A stretch of DNA of 54,493 nt from Candidatus Altimarinota bacterium. GTDB taxonomy: Bacteria > Patescibacteriota > Gracilibacteria > UBA1369 > LOWO2-01-FULL-3. Made by a program: the position numbers and the translations under genes. The stretch's first letter is position 1, and each line of letters starts with the position of its first letter. Under the pieces are notes generated by a model, which saw only the letters and a program-made list of their open reading frames with translations, ran no database searches and was not told where the DNA came from. The stretch is from contig JALNWA010000007.1 of assembly GCA_023231115.1 (NCBI GenBank), positions 1 to 54,493 of the forward strand, written 5' to 3'. Of this stretch, positions 34,941 to 44,133 are shown one piece after another.

Positions 34941-37895
34941 TTGTTAAAAATGGCACATAGGATAGAAGTTGTTACGAATGTAAACGACACACGGTCGGAA
35001 GTTATGAGAAAAAACCTTGTATCAGAAGGTTTTAAAATCGAAGCCGCAAAAGTGCTCGAAGTATACACGGTAAACAAAAATTTCAATTCAGACGAAATCA
35101 AAAAGATTGCGGAAATTTTATCAAATTCCATTTCCCAAAAATACAAAATCGACGAACCATTCAATGATATCGACTTTGATTTTGCGCTTGAAATAGGCTT
35201 TTTACCGGGAGTCACAGACAATATCGGAACAACCGCGAAAGAAAGCATAGAAGAATTTACAAAACAAAATTTCATCGACGAAGAAAGCGTTCACACTTCC
35301 ACTCTTATGCTTTTGAAAGGAAAAATAACAGCAGAAGACACAAAGAAAATAGGAGAAATTCTAGCCAATAAATTAATTCAAAGAATTCACGTAAAAGACA
35401 AAAAGACTTTTGATAAAGATAATGGGATGGACTTAATTGTTCCGCAAGTTCACCTTTCCTCAGAAATAGAAATTTCAAAAATCGACCTAAATATTTCCGA
35501 AGAAGAACTTTTGAAAATAGGTAAAGAAGGAATTTTAAATCATGACGGAACACGCCGCGGACCGCTTACCCTTGAGAAAGATTATTTATACGCAATAAAA
35601 AAATATTTTGAAAAAGAAGGCCGCTCGCCTACCGACATAGAACTCGAAACACTTGCACAAACTTGGTCGGAACATTGCAAACACACAATTTTTGCAGCGG
35701 AAATAGACGAAATAAAAGATGGCTTATATAAAGGCTATATAAAGAAAGCTACAATCGATATTCGCAACAAAAAAGGTAAAGATGATTTTTGTGTTTCAGT
35801 TTTTTCAGACAATTCCGGAGCGATAATTTTCGATGAAAATTATTTAATTACAGACAAAGCCGAAACTCACAATAGCCCGTCAGCACTCGATCCATTTGGC
35901 GGCGCAATTACAGGAATTGTAGGAGTAAACAGAGACACAATTGGCTTCGGAAAGGGCGCAAAACCGGTTTTAAATAAATATGGATTTTGCGTAGGATTGC
36001 CTGATGACGAAGAACCAATTTACAGAGATAAAGATTTAAAAGAAGCTTCGCTAACTCCAAAAAGAATTTTTGAAGGAGTTATCTCAGGAGTAAATGCGGG
36101 AGGAAACCAAAGTGGAATCCCGACTCCACAAGGATTTACATATTTTCACAAAGACTATAAAGGAAAACCGTTGATTTTCGTCGGCACGGTAGGACTTATT
36201 CCAAAGATGATAAACGGCAAACCTTCACACGAAAAAAGCGCACACAAAGGCGATAAAATCGTAATGATAGGCGGAAAAGTTGGACAAGATGGAATTCATG
36301 GAGCAACATTTTCATCAGAAACATTGTCAGCGGGAAGTCCTGCAACAGCAGTGCAAATCGGCGATCCGATTACTCAAAAAAAATTCTCAGACGCAATTAT
36401 AAAAGAGGCAAGAGCAATGGGATTATATAATTCAATTACAGACGACGGAGCCGGAGGACTTTCTTCTTCAGTCGCAGAAATGGCAAAAGAATGCGGCGGA
36501 TGCGAAGTCGAATTAGATAAAGTTCCATTAAAATATCCAAATCTAGAACCATGGAAAATCTGGATTAGTGAATCACAAGAAAGAATGACTCTATCAATTC
36601 CGGAAGAAAAATTAGAACAATTTATGGCTTTAATGAAACGTCGCGGAGTAGAAGCGACAGTCATCGGAACATTCACAGATAGCGGAAGATGCATTATCAA
36701 ATACAAAAGCGAAAAAATAATGGATATAGAAATGGATTTTCTACACAACGGACTTCCTAAAAAAACATTAAAAACAACTTACACAAAAATCGACCGCGAA
36801 GAAAAAGAAATACCTGAACCAAAAGATTTGACCAAAAAACTTTTACAGTTATTGAAAAATCCAAACATCGCAAGTACTGAATTTATTCCAAGACAATATG
36901 ATCATTCGGTTCAAGGAGGCGCAGTTTTGGGACCACTTCACGGAAAAGGCAGAGTTATGTCCCCCGCTTCAGTGACAAAACCAATGATTGAAACGAAAAA
37001 AGGAGCAGTATGTTCACAAGGACTTTATCCGAAATATTCCGAGATTGATACATACGATATGGCTGCATGCTCTATAGATACAGCAATACGAAACTCTATC
37101 GCTATCGGAGGAAAACTTTCACACATGGCATTGATGGATAATTTTTGTTGGTGCAGTTCAGATGAATCAGAAAGATTAGGCCAATTAAAAGCAGCAGCAA
37201 AAGCTTGCTACGACTACGCCTTAATATATGAAACGCCTTATATTTCAGGGAAAGACTCGATGTTTAATGATTTCAAAGGCTTCGATAAAAATGGAAAAGC
37301 AATAAAAATTTCAGCCCCACCAACACTTTTGATTTCATCATTAAGTGTGATGGATGATATTACAAAAGCTGTTTCACTAGACACAAAATTCGCAGGAGAT
37401 TTAGTTTACATTTTAGGAGAAACTAAAAATGAATTAGCAGGAAGTGAATATTTTCCAGAAGGTAAAAATGTTCCAAAAGTAAATGCAATTTCTGCAAAAA
37501 AACTTTACGAGAAAGTTGAACAAGCAATTTTAAAGAACATGATTGCTTCAAGTTTAAGCCCTTCGCACGGAGGACTTGCCACGACATTCGCAAAAAAAAC
37601 AATTGCAGGACAACTTGGAATGGAAATAGATTTGAATAAAGTTCCACGAGAAAAAGATTTAAATAGAAATGATTTCATTTTATTTTCAGAATCTCAATCA
37701 AGATTTGTAGTGACAATAAATCCGAAGAATAAAGGAAAATTTGAAAAACTTTTCAAAGACGAAATTTTCGCATGTGTAGGCCAAGTTCTCGACTCTCAAA
37801 AATTCACAATCAAAGGTGTAAACGGAGAAATAATCATCGACACAGATATGGAAACTTTAGAAGAAAGTTATAAATCAACTTTTAAAAACTATTAA
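34941..37895 (+). CDS. purL: Phosphoribosylformylglycinamidine synthase, two PurS-like domains fused to PurL
   Basis: 984 residues, longer than small PurL (about 740) and shorter than the glutaminase-fused form (about 1300). Residues 1-75 and 85-155 are two PurS-like repeats (RIEVVTNVNDTRSEV...; ALEIGFLPGVTDNIG...). PurL signatures follow: LAQTWSEHCKHTIF, TDKAETHNSPSALDPFGGAITGIVGVNRD, DGIHGATFSSE, ITDDGAGGLSSSVAEMAKECGG. It uses ATP and glutamine-derived ammonia to make FGAM in purine synthesis. The glutaminase is supplied by purQ, one base downstream. Confidence 0.93.
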   Translation: MLKMAHRIEVVTNVNDTRSEVMRKNLVSEGFKIEAAKVLEVYTVNKNFNSDEIKKIAEILSNSISQKYKIDEPFNDIDFDFALEIGFLPGVTDNIGTTAKESIEEFTKQNFIDEESVHTSTLMLLKGKITAEDTKKIGEILANKLIQRIHVKDKKTFDKDNGMDLIVPQVHLSSEIEISKIDLNISEEELLKIGKEGILNHDGTRRGPLTLEKDYLYAIKKYFEKEGRSPTDIELETLAQTWSEHCKHTIFAAEIDEIKDGLYKGYIKKATIDIRNKKGKDDFCVSVFSDNSGAIIFDENYLITDKAETHNSPSALDPFGGAITGIVGVNRDTIGFGKGAKPVLNKYGFCVGLPDDEEPIYRDKDLKEASLTPKRIFEGVISGVNAGGNQSGIPTPQGFTYFHKDYKGKPLIFVGTVGLIPKMINGKPSHEKSAHKGDKIVMIGGKVGQDGIHGATFSSETLSAGSPATAVQIGDPITQKKFSDAIIKEARAMGLYNSITDDGAGGLSSSVAEMAKECGGCEVELDKVPLKYPNLEPWKIWISESQERMTLSIPEEKLEQFMALMKRRGVEATVIGTFTDSGRCIIKYKSEKIMDIEMDFLHNGLPKKTLKTTYTKIDREEKEIPEPKDLTKKLLQLLKNPNIASTEFIPRQYDHSVQGGAVLGPLHGKGRVMSPASVTKPMIETKKGAVCSQGLYPKYSEIDTYDMAACSIDTAIRNSIAIGGKLSHMALMDNFCWCSSDESERLGQLKAAAKACYDYALIYETPYISGKDSMFNDFKGFDKNGKAIKISAPPTLLISSLSVMDDITKAVSLDTKFAGDLVYILGETKNELAGSEYFPEGKNVPKVNAISAKKLYEKVEQAILKNMIASSLSPSHGGLATTFAKKTIAGQLGMEIDLNKVPREKDLNRNDFILFSESQSRFVVTINPKNKGKFEKLFKDEIFACVGQVLDSQKFTIKGVNGEIIIDTDMETLEESYKSTFKNY

Positions 37896-37896
37896 C

Positions 37897-38796
37897 ATGA
37901 CCAGTGATAATAAAGATTTAGGTTTGACTGGCTCTCGCAGAGACAATCTGCAGGCAACTTCGTTGCCGAAGCCGTCTCTAGAGAGCTCAGTCAAACCTAA
38001 AGTTATAGTAATCACTGGTTACGGAATAAATTGCGAAGAAGAAACCGCAAAAGCTTTTGAATTATCAGGAGGACTTCCAAAAATAGTACACATAAACGAC
38101 TTGATTGAGAATCCAAAGATGCTTGACGATTATCAAATAATGGCTTTCCCCGGAGGTTTTTCATACGGAGATGACACAGGTTCCGGAAATGCATTGGCAA
38201 ACAAAATAAAAAACAACATCGAAAAAGAAATTTTGGAATTTGCACAAAAAGATAAATTAATAATCGGAATTTGTAACGGATTTCAAATTTTAACAAATCT
38301 TGGACTCGTTCCTGCAAAAGAAAAAAAATATGGGCAGCGCCAAGCAGTTCTAATGCACAATGCACATGCACGTTACGAATGTCGCTGGATTAAGCTAAAA
38401 AACACGTCTCAAAAATGCATATGGACTCGCAACATTGACACACTAAATTGTCCTATTGCACATGGAGAAGGAAATTTTTATGCAGAAAAAGAAGTAATAG
38501 ACAGCCTTATAAAAAACGATCAAATAGCATTTAAATATGTCAAAGACGACAACTCTCCCGCGGATCTGCAGTTCCCATTTAATCCAAATGGTGCAATGCT
38601 CGACATCGCAGGAATATGCGATGAAAGCGGCCGTATTCTTGGACTTATGCCACATCCTGAAAGATTCAATTCTTTCACAAATGAAGAAGGTTGGACTCTT
38701 ACAAAAGAAAAACTTTTACGCGAAGGAAAAGCACTACCAACTTTCGGGAAAGGTTTGCAAGTCTTCAAAAACGCGATAGAATATTTCACGAAATAG
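37897..38796 (+). CDS. purQ: FGAM synthase glutaminase subunit PurQ with an odd N-terminal extension
   Basis: 299 residues. The class I glutaminase core starts at residue about 33 (KPKVIVITGYGINCEEE), with the nucleophile Cys in LIIGICNGFQILTNLGL and the His/Glu dyad in GLMPHPERF. It feeds ammonia to PurL. The ATG follows the purL stop after one base. Residues 1-32 (MTSDNKDLGLTGSRRDNL...) do not belong to the family: they are encoded by the left arm and loop of a 118-bp inverted repeat whose right arm is the native start of the enzyme. Two in-frame TTG codons (residues 10 and 23) are alternative starts. Confidence 0.9.
   Translation: MTSDNKDLGLTGSRRDNLQATSLPKPSLESSVKPKVIVITGYGINCEEETAKAFELSGGLPKIVHINDLIENPKMLDDYQIMAFPGGFSYGDDTGSGNALANKIKNNIEKEILEFAQKDKLIIGICNGFQILTNLGLVPAKEKKYGQRQAVLMHNAHARYECRWIKLKNTSQKCIWTRNIDTLNCPIAHGEGNFYAEKEVIDSLIKNDQIAFKYVKDDNSPADLQFPFNPNGAMLDIAGICDESGRILGLMPHPERFNSFTNEEGWTLTKEKLLREGKALPTFGKGLQVFKNAIEYFTK
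37901..38018 (+). repeat. 118-bp nested inverted repeat within the 5' end of purQ
   Basis: Paired blocks: CCAGTGAT 37901-37908 with ATCACTGG 38011-38018; TTTAGGTTTGACTG 37917-37930 with its complement at 37988-38001; GCTCTC 37931-37936 with GAGAGC 37981-37986; AGAGAC 37939-37944 with GTCTCT 37974-37979; and a terminal hairpin GGCAAC-TTC-GTTGCC at 37953-37967. About 40 base pairs in all. The outer right arm is native purQ coding sequence, so the left arm is an inverted copy of it. The reading frame stays open through the repeat. Confidence 0.92.
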
Positions 38797-38812
38797 CTCC
38801 TCAAATTTTCAA

Positions 38813-39106
38813 ATGAAAATCGTCATCACGACAAATCAAGGCAAATCAGTAAACATACTTTCAAAGATCTCAATGTTCTTTTTAGGCACGTTTCTTACAG
38901 CAATCACTTGGTTGTTTCTTTCAAAATTTTTGGGAGAATATGGCCTTATAGCAGGACTTTTGTTGATGACAGTACTGATATTTTTCGGATTCAAAAAAAC
39001 ACAAAAAAGCTCAAACCCAAGATTCGTAATCTATGGAATGCTTGCAACAACAGCCTTCGCATCAGCACTAATAATAGGCTTCTTCATTCTGATAAAGATA
39101 GCCTAA
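38813..39106 (+). CDS. Small membrane protein, 97 aa
   Basis: Three hydrophobic segments (residues about 17-38, 43-60 and 74-96) with a short basic cytoplasmic loop (KKTQKSSNPR). No motif recognised. It lies 16 bp after purQ and converges on ftsK, so it may be translated from the purLQ message. Function unknown. Confidence 0.6.
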   Translation: MKIVITTNQGKSVNILSKISMFFLGTFLTAITWLFLSKFLGEYGLIAGLLLMTVLIFFGFKKTQKSSNPRFVIYGMLATTAFASALIIGFFILIKIA

Positions 39107-39112
39107 TAAATA

Positions 39113-41350
39113 TTACATCTGTTCCTCTTCACTCATAATCCTTCTAGGCTTCGCACCGTCCGCAGGCCCGACAACTCCATTTTCCTCAAGCAAATCAAGA
39201 AGCCTTGCCGCCCTTGCGTATCCCACCTTCAGCCTTCTTTGAAGTAATGACGCCGAAGCTTTTCTGCTTTCCGTCACAACCGTATAAGCCTGTGCGTACA
39301 AATCATCATCAGAATTTCCGGCATCGGAATCAGGCACTCCCAAAACTTTTTGTTTTGAAGTTTCAGTCGAAGTAATTTCATTATTATATTCAGGAGCAAC
39401 AGTAAGTTTAACCCTGTTCGCAACTCTTTCAATTTCCTCCGTAGACACATAAATTCCCTGTACCCTCAGCGGTTTATTGCGACCAACCGGAAGATAAAGC
39501 ATATCCCCTTTTCCGACCAAATCTTCCGCTCCCATACAATCCAAAATAATTCTTGAATCAATAGAATTTGAAACTGCAAAAGCAATTCTCGCAGGAATGT
39601 TTGCCTTAATAAGTCCTGTAATGACATCAACCCTCGGACTTTGCGTAGCAATAATCAAATGAATTCCGACAGCTCTCGCCATCTGCGCGATACGGCATAT
39701 AGAAGCCTCAACTTCCTTTCCGGCCGCCAACATCAAATCCGCCAATTCATCAATCACAACTACAATTCTCGCCATTTTTCTAACACCATCAACTTCATTA
39801 AATTCAGCAATATTTCTCACTCTTTTTGAAGAAAGTTCTCGATATCTTCTCATCATCTCACCAACAACCCATCTAAGAGAAATGGCCGCCTTTTCAGGAT
39901 CTTGGATCACAGGAGTCAACAAATGCGGAATATTATTATAAGAAGAAAGCTCAACTCTTTTCGGATCAATCAATATAAGACGTAAATCCTCTGGAGAATT
40001 TTGATAAAGCAAGGACACCAAAAACGTGTTCATACAAACAGATTTTCCACTTCCTGTCGTTCCTGCTATAAGCAAATGCGGCATAGAATCAAGACTTGCG
40101 ACAATAGGCTTTCCCGCGACATCACGGCCAAGAGGCAATGTTAATTTTGAAGTTGAAAGTCCAAATTCGGAACTTTCAAGAATTTCACGAAGATAAACAA
40201 TAGCTCTGTAAACATTCGGCACCTCAATTCCGACCAAAGATTTTCCGGGAATCGGCGCTTCAATACGAACCTTTTCCGCGGCTAACGCAAGCGCAATATC
40301 GTTCTTCAGAGATGTAATTTTGGAAAGCTTTACCGCCTCATTTGGTTTCAAAGTATACTGAACAACAGTCGGTCCAACATTAACTTCATGCATCGCGACT
40401 TCAATATCAAATTGAGAAAGTTTTTTTCTGATTTTCTCCGCACTTTCTTTCAAAAATTTCTCATCAACAACAACATTACTATCTCCATTGAGCAATAAAT
40501 CAAGCGAAGGAAATTCCCATTCAATTTCTTCATGTTCCGTTTTTACCGCTTTATCAAGCGCCATAGCGGTCTCATCTCCCCGATTGATAGAGAGCCCAGA
40601 TTTCTCTTCTTCTTCATTTAATTCTTCGTCAACAGTTTTTTCGATGTCTTCATCTTTATTTTTCTCTGCATTTTTAGGAGAGCTTATTTTTGATTTATGT
40701 ATAAAAATTTCAGGCTCAGAAATATCTTCCTCTTCATATTCATCGTCGTCTTCGCCAAAAATTCCGCGTTTTTTAAGTCTTCCATGTGAACGAGAAGTTT
40801 CAATTTTTATTTGTGGAATTGCAAAACGCACAAGTTCAATAATAGAAAGTTCAAAAACCAGCATTAACGAGACCAAAAAGCCCGTGATGAAAATTATCGT
40901 CGCACCGACACTTCCAACATTCAAAACCTGCAAAAACAAAAAATTCGTCACAAATCCCACACATCCACCGTATCTACCGGCCGTGGCATAATCATAAATA
41001 TGTTCAATAGGAACTGAAAGATGCACGAGACTAAGCCCAAAAGTCATAAACAAGATAATTCCAAAAATCCTCGAAGCGCCAAATTCAATGTCCTTGGACA
41101 AAAACATCATCGAAGAAACAACTATAAAAAGAACAGGAATAATATAAATACCCCATCCCAAAATCGGGCTCAAAAATCCAACCCAAAGATTACCAACAGG
41201 CCCAAAAGACCCCTTAATGCTCAAGATTGTAAGAACTCCAATAGCCAACAAAATAGTAGCCCAAATTTCTCTGGCAATCGTAGGGTCAACTTTTATATTC
41301 ACAGTAGCGCGTTTCCTTCGTACTGTTCTTCTAAGCCTTCTTCTTCCCAT
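39113..41350 (-). CDS. ftsK: DNA translocase FtsK/SpoIIIE
   Basis: 745 residues: a very basic start (GRRRLRRTVRRKR), four N-terminal membrane helices (to about 180), an acidic linker (EEDISEPE, DEDIEKTVDEELNEEEEK), the alpha/beta motor with Walker A in IAGTTGSGKSVCMNTFL and Walker B in IVVVIDELADLM, and a C-terminal winged-helix gamma domain (ASASLLQRRLKVGYARAARLLDLLEENGVVGPADGAKPR) that reads KOPS-type sites. It moves chromosome ends through the division septum. Confidence 0.97.
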   Translation of the reverse strand: MGRRRLRRTVRRKRATVNIKVDPTIAREIWATILLAIGVLTILSIKGSFGPVGNLWVGFLSPILGWGIYIIPVLFIVVSSMMFLSKDIEFGASRIFGIILFMTFGLSLVHLSVPIEHIYDYATAGRYGGCVGFVTNFLFLQVLNVGSVGATIIFITGFLVSLMLVFELSIIELVRFAIPQIKIETSRSHGRLKKRGIFGEDDDEYEEEDISEPEIFIHKSKISSPKNAEKNKDEDIEKTVDEELNEEEEKSGLSINRGDETAMALDKAVKTEHEEIEWEFPSLDLLLNGDSNVVVDEKFLKESAEKIRKKLSQFDIEVAMHEVNVGPTVVQYTLKPNEAVKLSKITSLKNDIALALAAEKVRIEAPIPGKSLVGIEVPNVYRAIVYLREILESSEFGLSTSKLTLPLGRDVAGKPIVASLDSMPHLLIAGTTGSGKSVCMNTFLVSLLYQNSPEDLRLILIDPKRVELSSYNNIPHLLTPVIQDPEKAAISLRWVVGEMMRRYRELSSKRVRNIAEFNEVDGVRKMARIVVVIDELADLMLAAGKEVEASICRIAQMARAVGIHLIIATQSPRVDVITGLIKANIPARIAFAVSNSIDSRIILDCMGAEDLVGKGDMLYLPVGRNKPLRVQGIYVSTEEIERVANRVKLTVAPEYNNEITSTETSKQKVLGVPDSDAGNSDDDLYAQAYTVVTESRKASASLLQRRLKVGYARAARLLDLLEENGVVGPADGAKPRRIMSEEEQM

Positions 41351-41478
41351 ATAAAAGGTTTAACTTTAATAAAAAACACTCATTTCAAGCCCCTTTATTT
41401 TACACGACACAGCCCCTTTTTTCCAGAGGAAAAACAATGTATAATCCATTCGTAATTTACTAAAATCACAATACACAC

Positions 41479-43056
41479 ATGGTTCGTACACGATTTGCAC
41501 CATCACCGACAGGATATTTGCACGTTGGAGGGCTTCGCACAGCGCTATATTGTTATCTATTCGCACGCAAAAATAAAGGCAAATTTTTGCTAAGAATTGA
41601 AGACACAGATCAAGAAAGATTCGTCGAAGGCGCAGTCGAAAACTTGATAAAAACACTTTCATGGATAGGAATTGACCACGATGAAGGACCACTGCTTGAT
41701 GGCTCTGAGAAAGGAGAATTTGGCCCATACACACAATCAAAACGAACAGAAATTTATCTAAAACACGCCAATGAGCTTATAGAAAGCGGACACGCATATA
41801 GATGCTTTTGCACAAAAGAACGCTTGGATAAAATGCGTGAGGAACAAGAGAAAAACAAACTTCCACCAATGTATGACAGAACATGCGCAAAATTACAAAA
41901 GTCAGAAATCGAAGAAAAATTAAATGCAAAAATTCCTTTCGTAGTAAGACAAAAAATGCCTTATGAATTAATAAAATTTAAAGATCTTGTTCGTGGGAAC
42001 GTACAATTTGACGGCAAAATAATCGACGATCAAATCCTTATAAAATCAGACGGCTTCCCTACATATCACCTCGCAAACGTGGTTGACGATCATTTCATGG
42101 AAATAACACACGTGATAAGAGGAGAAGAATGGCTTCCATCCACGCCAAAACACATTGCACTTTATAAAGCATTTGGCTGGGAACATCCGGAGTTTGCACA
42201 CTTACCACTGCTTTTGAACGAAGACAAAAGCAAATTATCAAAACGCCAAGGAGATGTTTCTGTCGAAAGTTATATTGAAAAAGGATATTTAAAAGAAGCT
42301 ATTATAAATTTTGCAGCATTTTTGGGATGGAATCCGGGAGGCGGAGAAGAAAAAGAAATTTTCACACTTCAAGAACTTGAAGAACTTTTTTCAATTGAAC
42401 ATGTTCATAAAGCAGGCGCAGTTTTCTCTGTAGAAAAACTGGATTGGTTCAATTGGAAATGGCAAAAAGAAATTTTCAATAAAAAGATTTTTGCGCTTGC
42501 AAAAGGAATAGACGAAAAAGTTGAGATTGATTTATCTCGCAAAGATCAGCCAAAATTTATATTCACGTCAGAAGAAAAAGAAGAAAAATTTACAGAAGAA
42601 AAAGGAAAAATATTGTTGGAAATTTGCAAAAAATATTTAGATAAAAAATATTTGTCAGACAAAAATATTTTTAAAATGCTGGTAACAGTTGAAGAAAAAA
42701 TTCTGCGCGATCCGAAAGAAATTTCGTCACAAATAGATTTTTATTTTTCGCTACCAAACTATTCCAAAGAATTATTGACGCATGAAAAAATGGGAGTAGA
42801 CTTTTCTTGGGCAAAGAAATCGCTCGAAATAGCACAGGAAGATCTCGGAAAATTGGAAAACTGGAAAACTTCCGAAATAAAAAATGTTCTTACAAAAATC
42901 GTTGAGAGATTAGCGTGCAAGAATGGACAGGTTTTTTGGCCTCTAAGAGCGGCATTAAGCGGACTTGAATTTTCCCCGGGAGTCTTCGAAGTCATGTACA
43001 CCTTAGAAAAAGAAGAATCACTTAAAAGAATAAAAAAAGCATTAGAAAAATTATAA
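41479..43056 (+). CDS. gltX: Glutamyl-tRNA synthetase
   Basis: 525 residues, class Ic. TRFAPSPTGYLHVGGLRTALY (HIGH region), FLLRIEDTDQERF, the substrate loop DDHFMEITHVIRGEEWLPSTPKH and KMSKS-type KLSKRQGDVSVE near residue 255; then the bacterial all-helical anticodon-binding domain. It charges tRNA-Glu (a tRNA-Glu gene lies at 51.5 kb). In bacteria without GlnRS it also charges tRNA-Gln, but this cannot be decided here. It starts a run of short-gap genes up to ackA. Confidence 0.96.
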   Translation: MVRTRFAPSPTGYLHVGGLRTALYCYLFARKNKGKFLLRIEDTDQERFVEGAVENLIKTLSWIGIDHDEGPLLDGSEKGEFGPYTQSKRTEIYLKHANELIESGHAYRCFCTKERLDKMREEQEKNKLPPMYDRTCAKLQKSEIEEKLNAKIPFVVRQKMPYELIKFKDLVRGNVQFDGKIIDDQILIKSDGFPTYHLANVVDDHFMEITHVIRGEEWLPSTPKHIALYKAFGWEHPEFAHLPLLLNEDKSKLSKRQGDVSVESYIEKGYLKEAIINFAAFLGWNPGGGEEKEIFTLQELEELFSIEHVHKAGAVFSVEKLDWFNWKWQKEIFNKKIFALAKGIDEKVEIDLSRKDQPKFIFTSEEKEEKFTEEKGKILLEICKKYLDKKYLSDKNIFKMLVTVEEKILRDPKEISSQIDFYFSLPNYSKELLTHEKMGVDFSWAKKSLEIAQEDLGKLENWKTSEIKNVLTKIVERLACKNGQVFWPLRAALSGLEFSPGVFEVMYTLEKEESLKRIKKALEKL

Positions 43057-43058
43057 AA

Positions 43059-43373
43059 ATGAACATAAACGAATTAAAATCAACAGTAAAACAACTCACG
43101 GAAACATGTGAATGTTTGGGATGTAAAACAAAATACGTGGAAAATAAAATAAACGTAATCGCCACGACAAAGAACGAAGGACTTTTTGAAATGCATTGTG
43201 AAAAATGTCACGCAACCTCACTTGTAACGGTAATAGTAAATAAAACAATAAGACTTGAAGGACAACAAAGAAAACATTCAAAAATAGAAAGTATTACAAA
43301 AAACGATGTATTGGATATGAAAAATTTTCTACAAAACTTTGATGGAAATTTCAAAAAAATCCTTTCAAAATAA
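43059..43373 (+). CDS. Putative zinc-ribbon protein, 104 aa
   Basis: CECLGCKTKY near residue 18 and HCEKCHATS near residue 47 give two Cys-x2-Cys knuckles, a zinc ribbon, followed by a beta strand and a helical tail (ESITKNDVLDMKNFLQNFDGNFKKILSK). It starts 2 bp after gltX. Small ribbons with a VTVIVN strand and a D-V-x-D-x-x-x-F-L helix are common in CPR. Role unknown, perhaps nucleic-acid binding. Confidence 0.65.
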   Translation: MNINELKSTVKQLTETCECLGCKTKYVENKINVIATTKNEGLFEMHCEKCHATSLVTVIVNKTIRLEGQQRKHSKIESITKNDVLDMKNFLQNFDGNFKKILSK

Positions 43374-43379
43374 AAAAAT

Positions 43380-44096
43380 TTGACACAGAAAAAAATAATT
43401 TCCAAGAATTTTCTAAAATGTCAGTTTCATGCGCACACCGCAGGAGATTTAGCAGATCATATTTCTCACACGCCGAAACAATTGGTAGATGAAGCCAAAA
43501 AACTGGGATATGACGTTCTCTCAATCACTTCCCATAGAAAAGTGATTTTCACAAAAGAACTAAAAGAATACGCACAAAGAAAAGGGATTTTATTAATTCC
43601 GGGAATAGAATTTGAAATAAATAAAAAACACATTTTAGGAATAAATGTAGACAAAGAAATTGAAGAAATAAAAACATTTGAAGAACTGGAAACATATAAA
43701 TCAACACACAAAAACTGCCTTATAATAGCCCCGCATCCATTCTTCCCGGGAAGAACAACTTTAAAAAAAGATCTCATCGAAAACATAAAATTATTCGACG
43801 CCATAGAATATTCATTCTGTTATACCTCGACAAAAAACTTCAACAAAAAAGCGATATCAATCGCAAAAGAATCAAATCTGCCAATGATTTCGACAGCCGA
43901 TTGTCATGATTTAAAAGATTTAGATATTTCATACAGCCTTATCAGAAGCCAAAAGAACACAATTGAAATAATTGATACAATAAAAAAATCTTCTTTTTCA
44001 GATAAAAAAATAAAACTGATCACAAAACCAATCTCATATTTCAAAATAGGGAAAATAATAGTAAGACAAGAAATAAAAAATTTCTTTAAAATATAA
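43380..44096 (+). CDS. PHP-domain metal-dependent phosphoesterase
   Basis: 238 residues from a TTG start (43380). Metal ligands of the PHP fold are visible: FHAHTAGD (H-x-H), SITSHRKV, LLIPGIEFEI, IAPHPFFPG and STADCHDLKD (D-C-H). Substrates in this family include phosphate esters and nucleotides, and the substrate here is unknown. The use of TTG is inferred from the lack of an upstream ATG and the 6-bp spacing to the zinc-ribbon gene. A Tyr-rich helical C-terminus follows. Confidence 0.82.
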   Translation: MTQKKIISKNFLKCQFHAHTAGDLADHISHTPKQLVDEAKKLGYDVLSITSHRKVIFTKELKEYAQRKGILLIPGIEFEINKKHILGINVDKEIEEIKTFEELETYKSTHKNCLIIAPHPFFPGRTTLKKDLIENIKLFDAIEYSFCYTSTKNFNKKAISIAKESNLPMISTADCHDLKDLDISYSLIRSQKNTIEIIDTIKKSSFSDKKIKLITKPISYFKIGKIIVRQEIKNFFKI

Positions 44097-44100
44097 TTTC

Positions 44101-44109
44101 TGTTATAAT
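44101..44109 (+). promoter_or_regulatory. Extended -10 promoter before the EF-Tu-D2-like gene and ackA
   Basis: TGTTATAAT, 24 bp before the ATG at 44134. Another TATAAT lies at 44092-44097. No convincing -35. Confidence 0.5.
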
Positions 44110-44133
44110 AGAACACGAAATTACCTCAATTCC

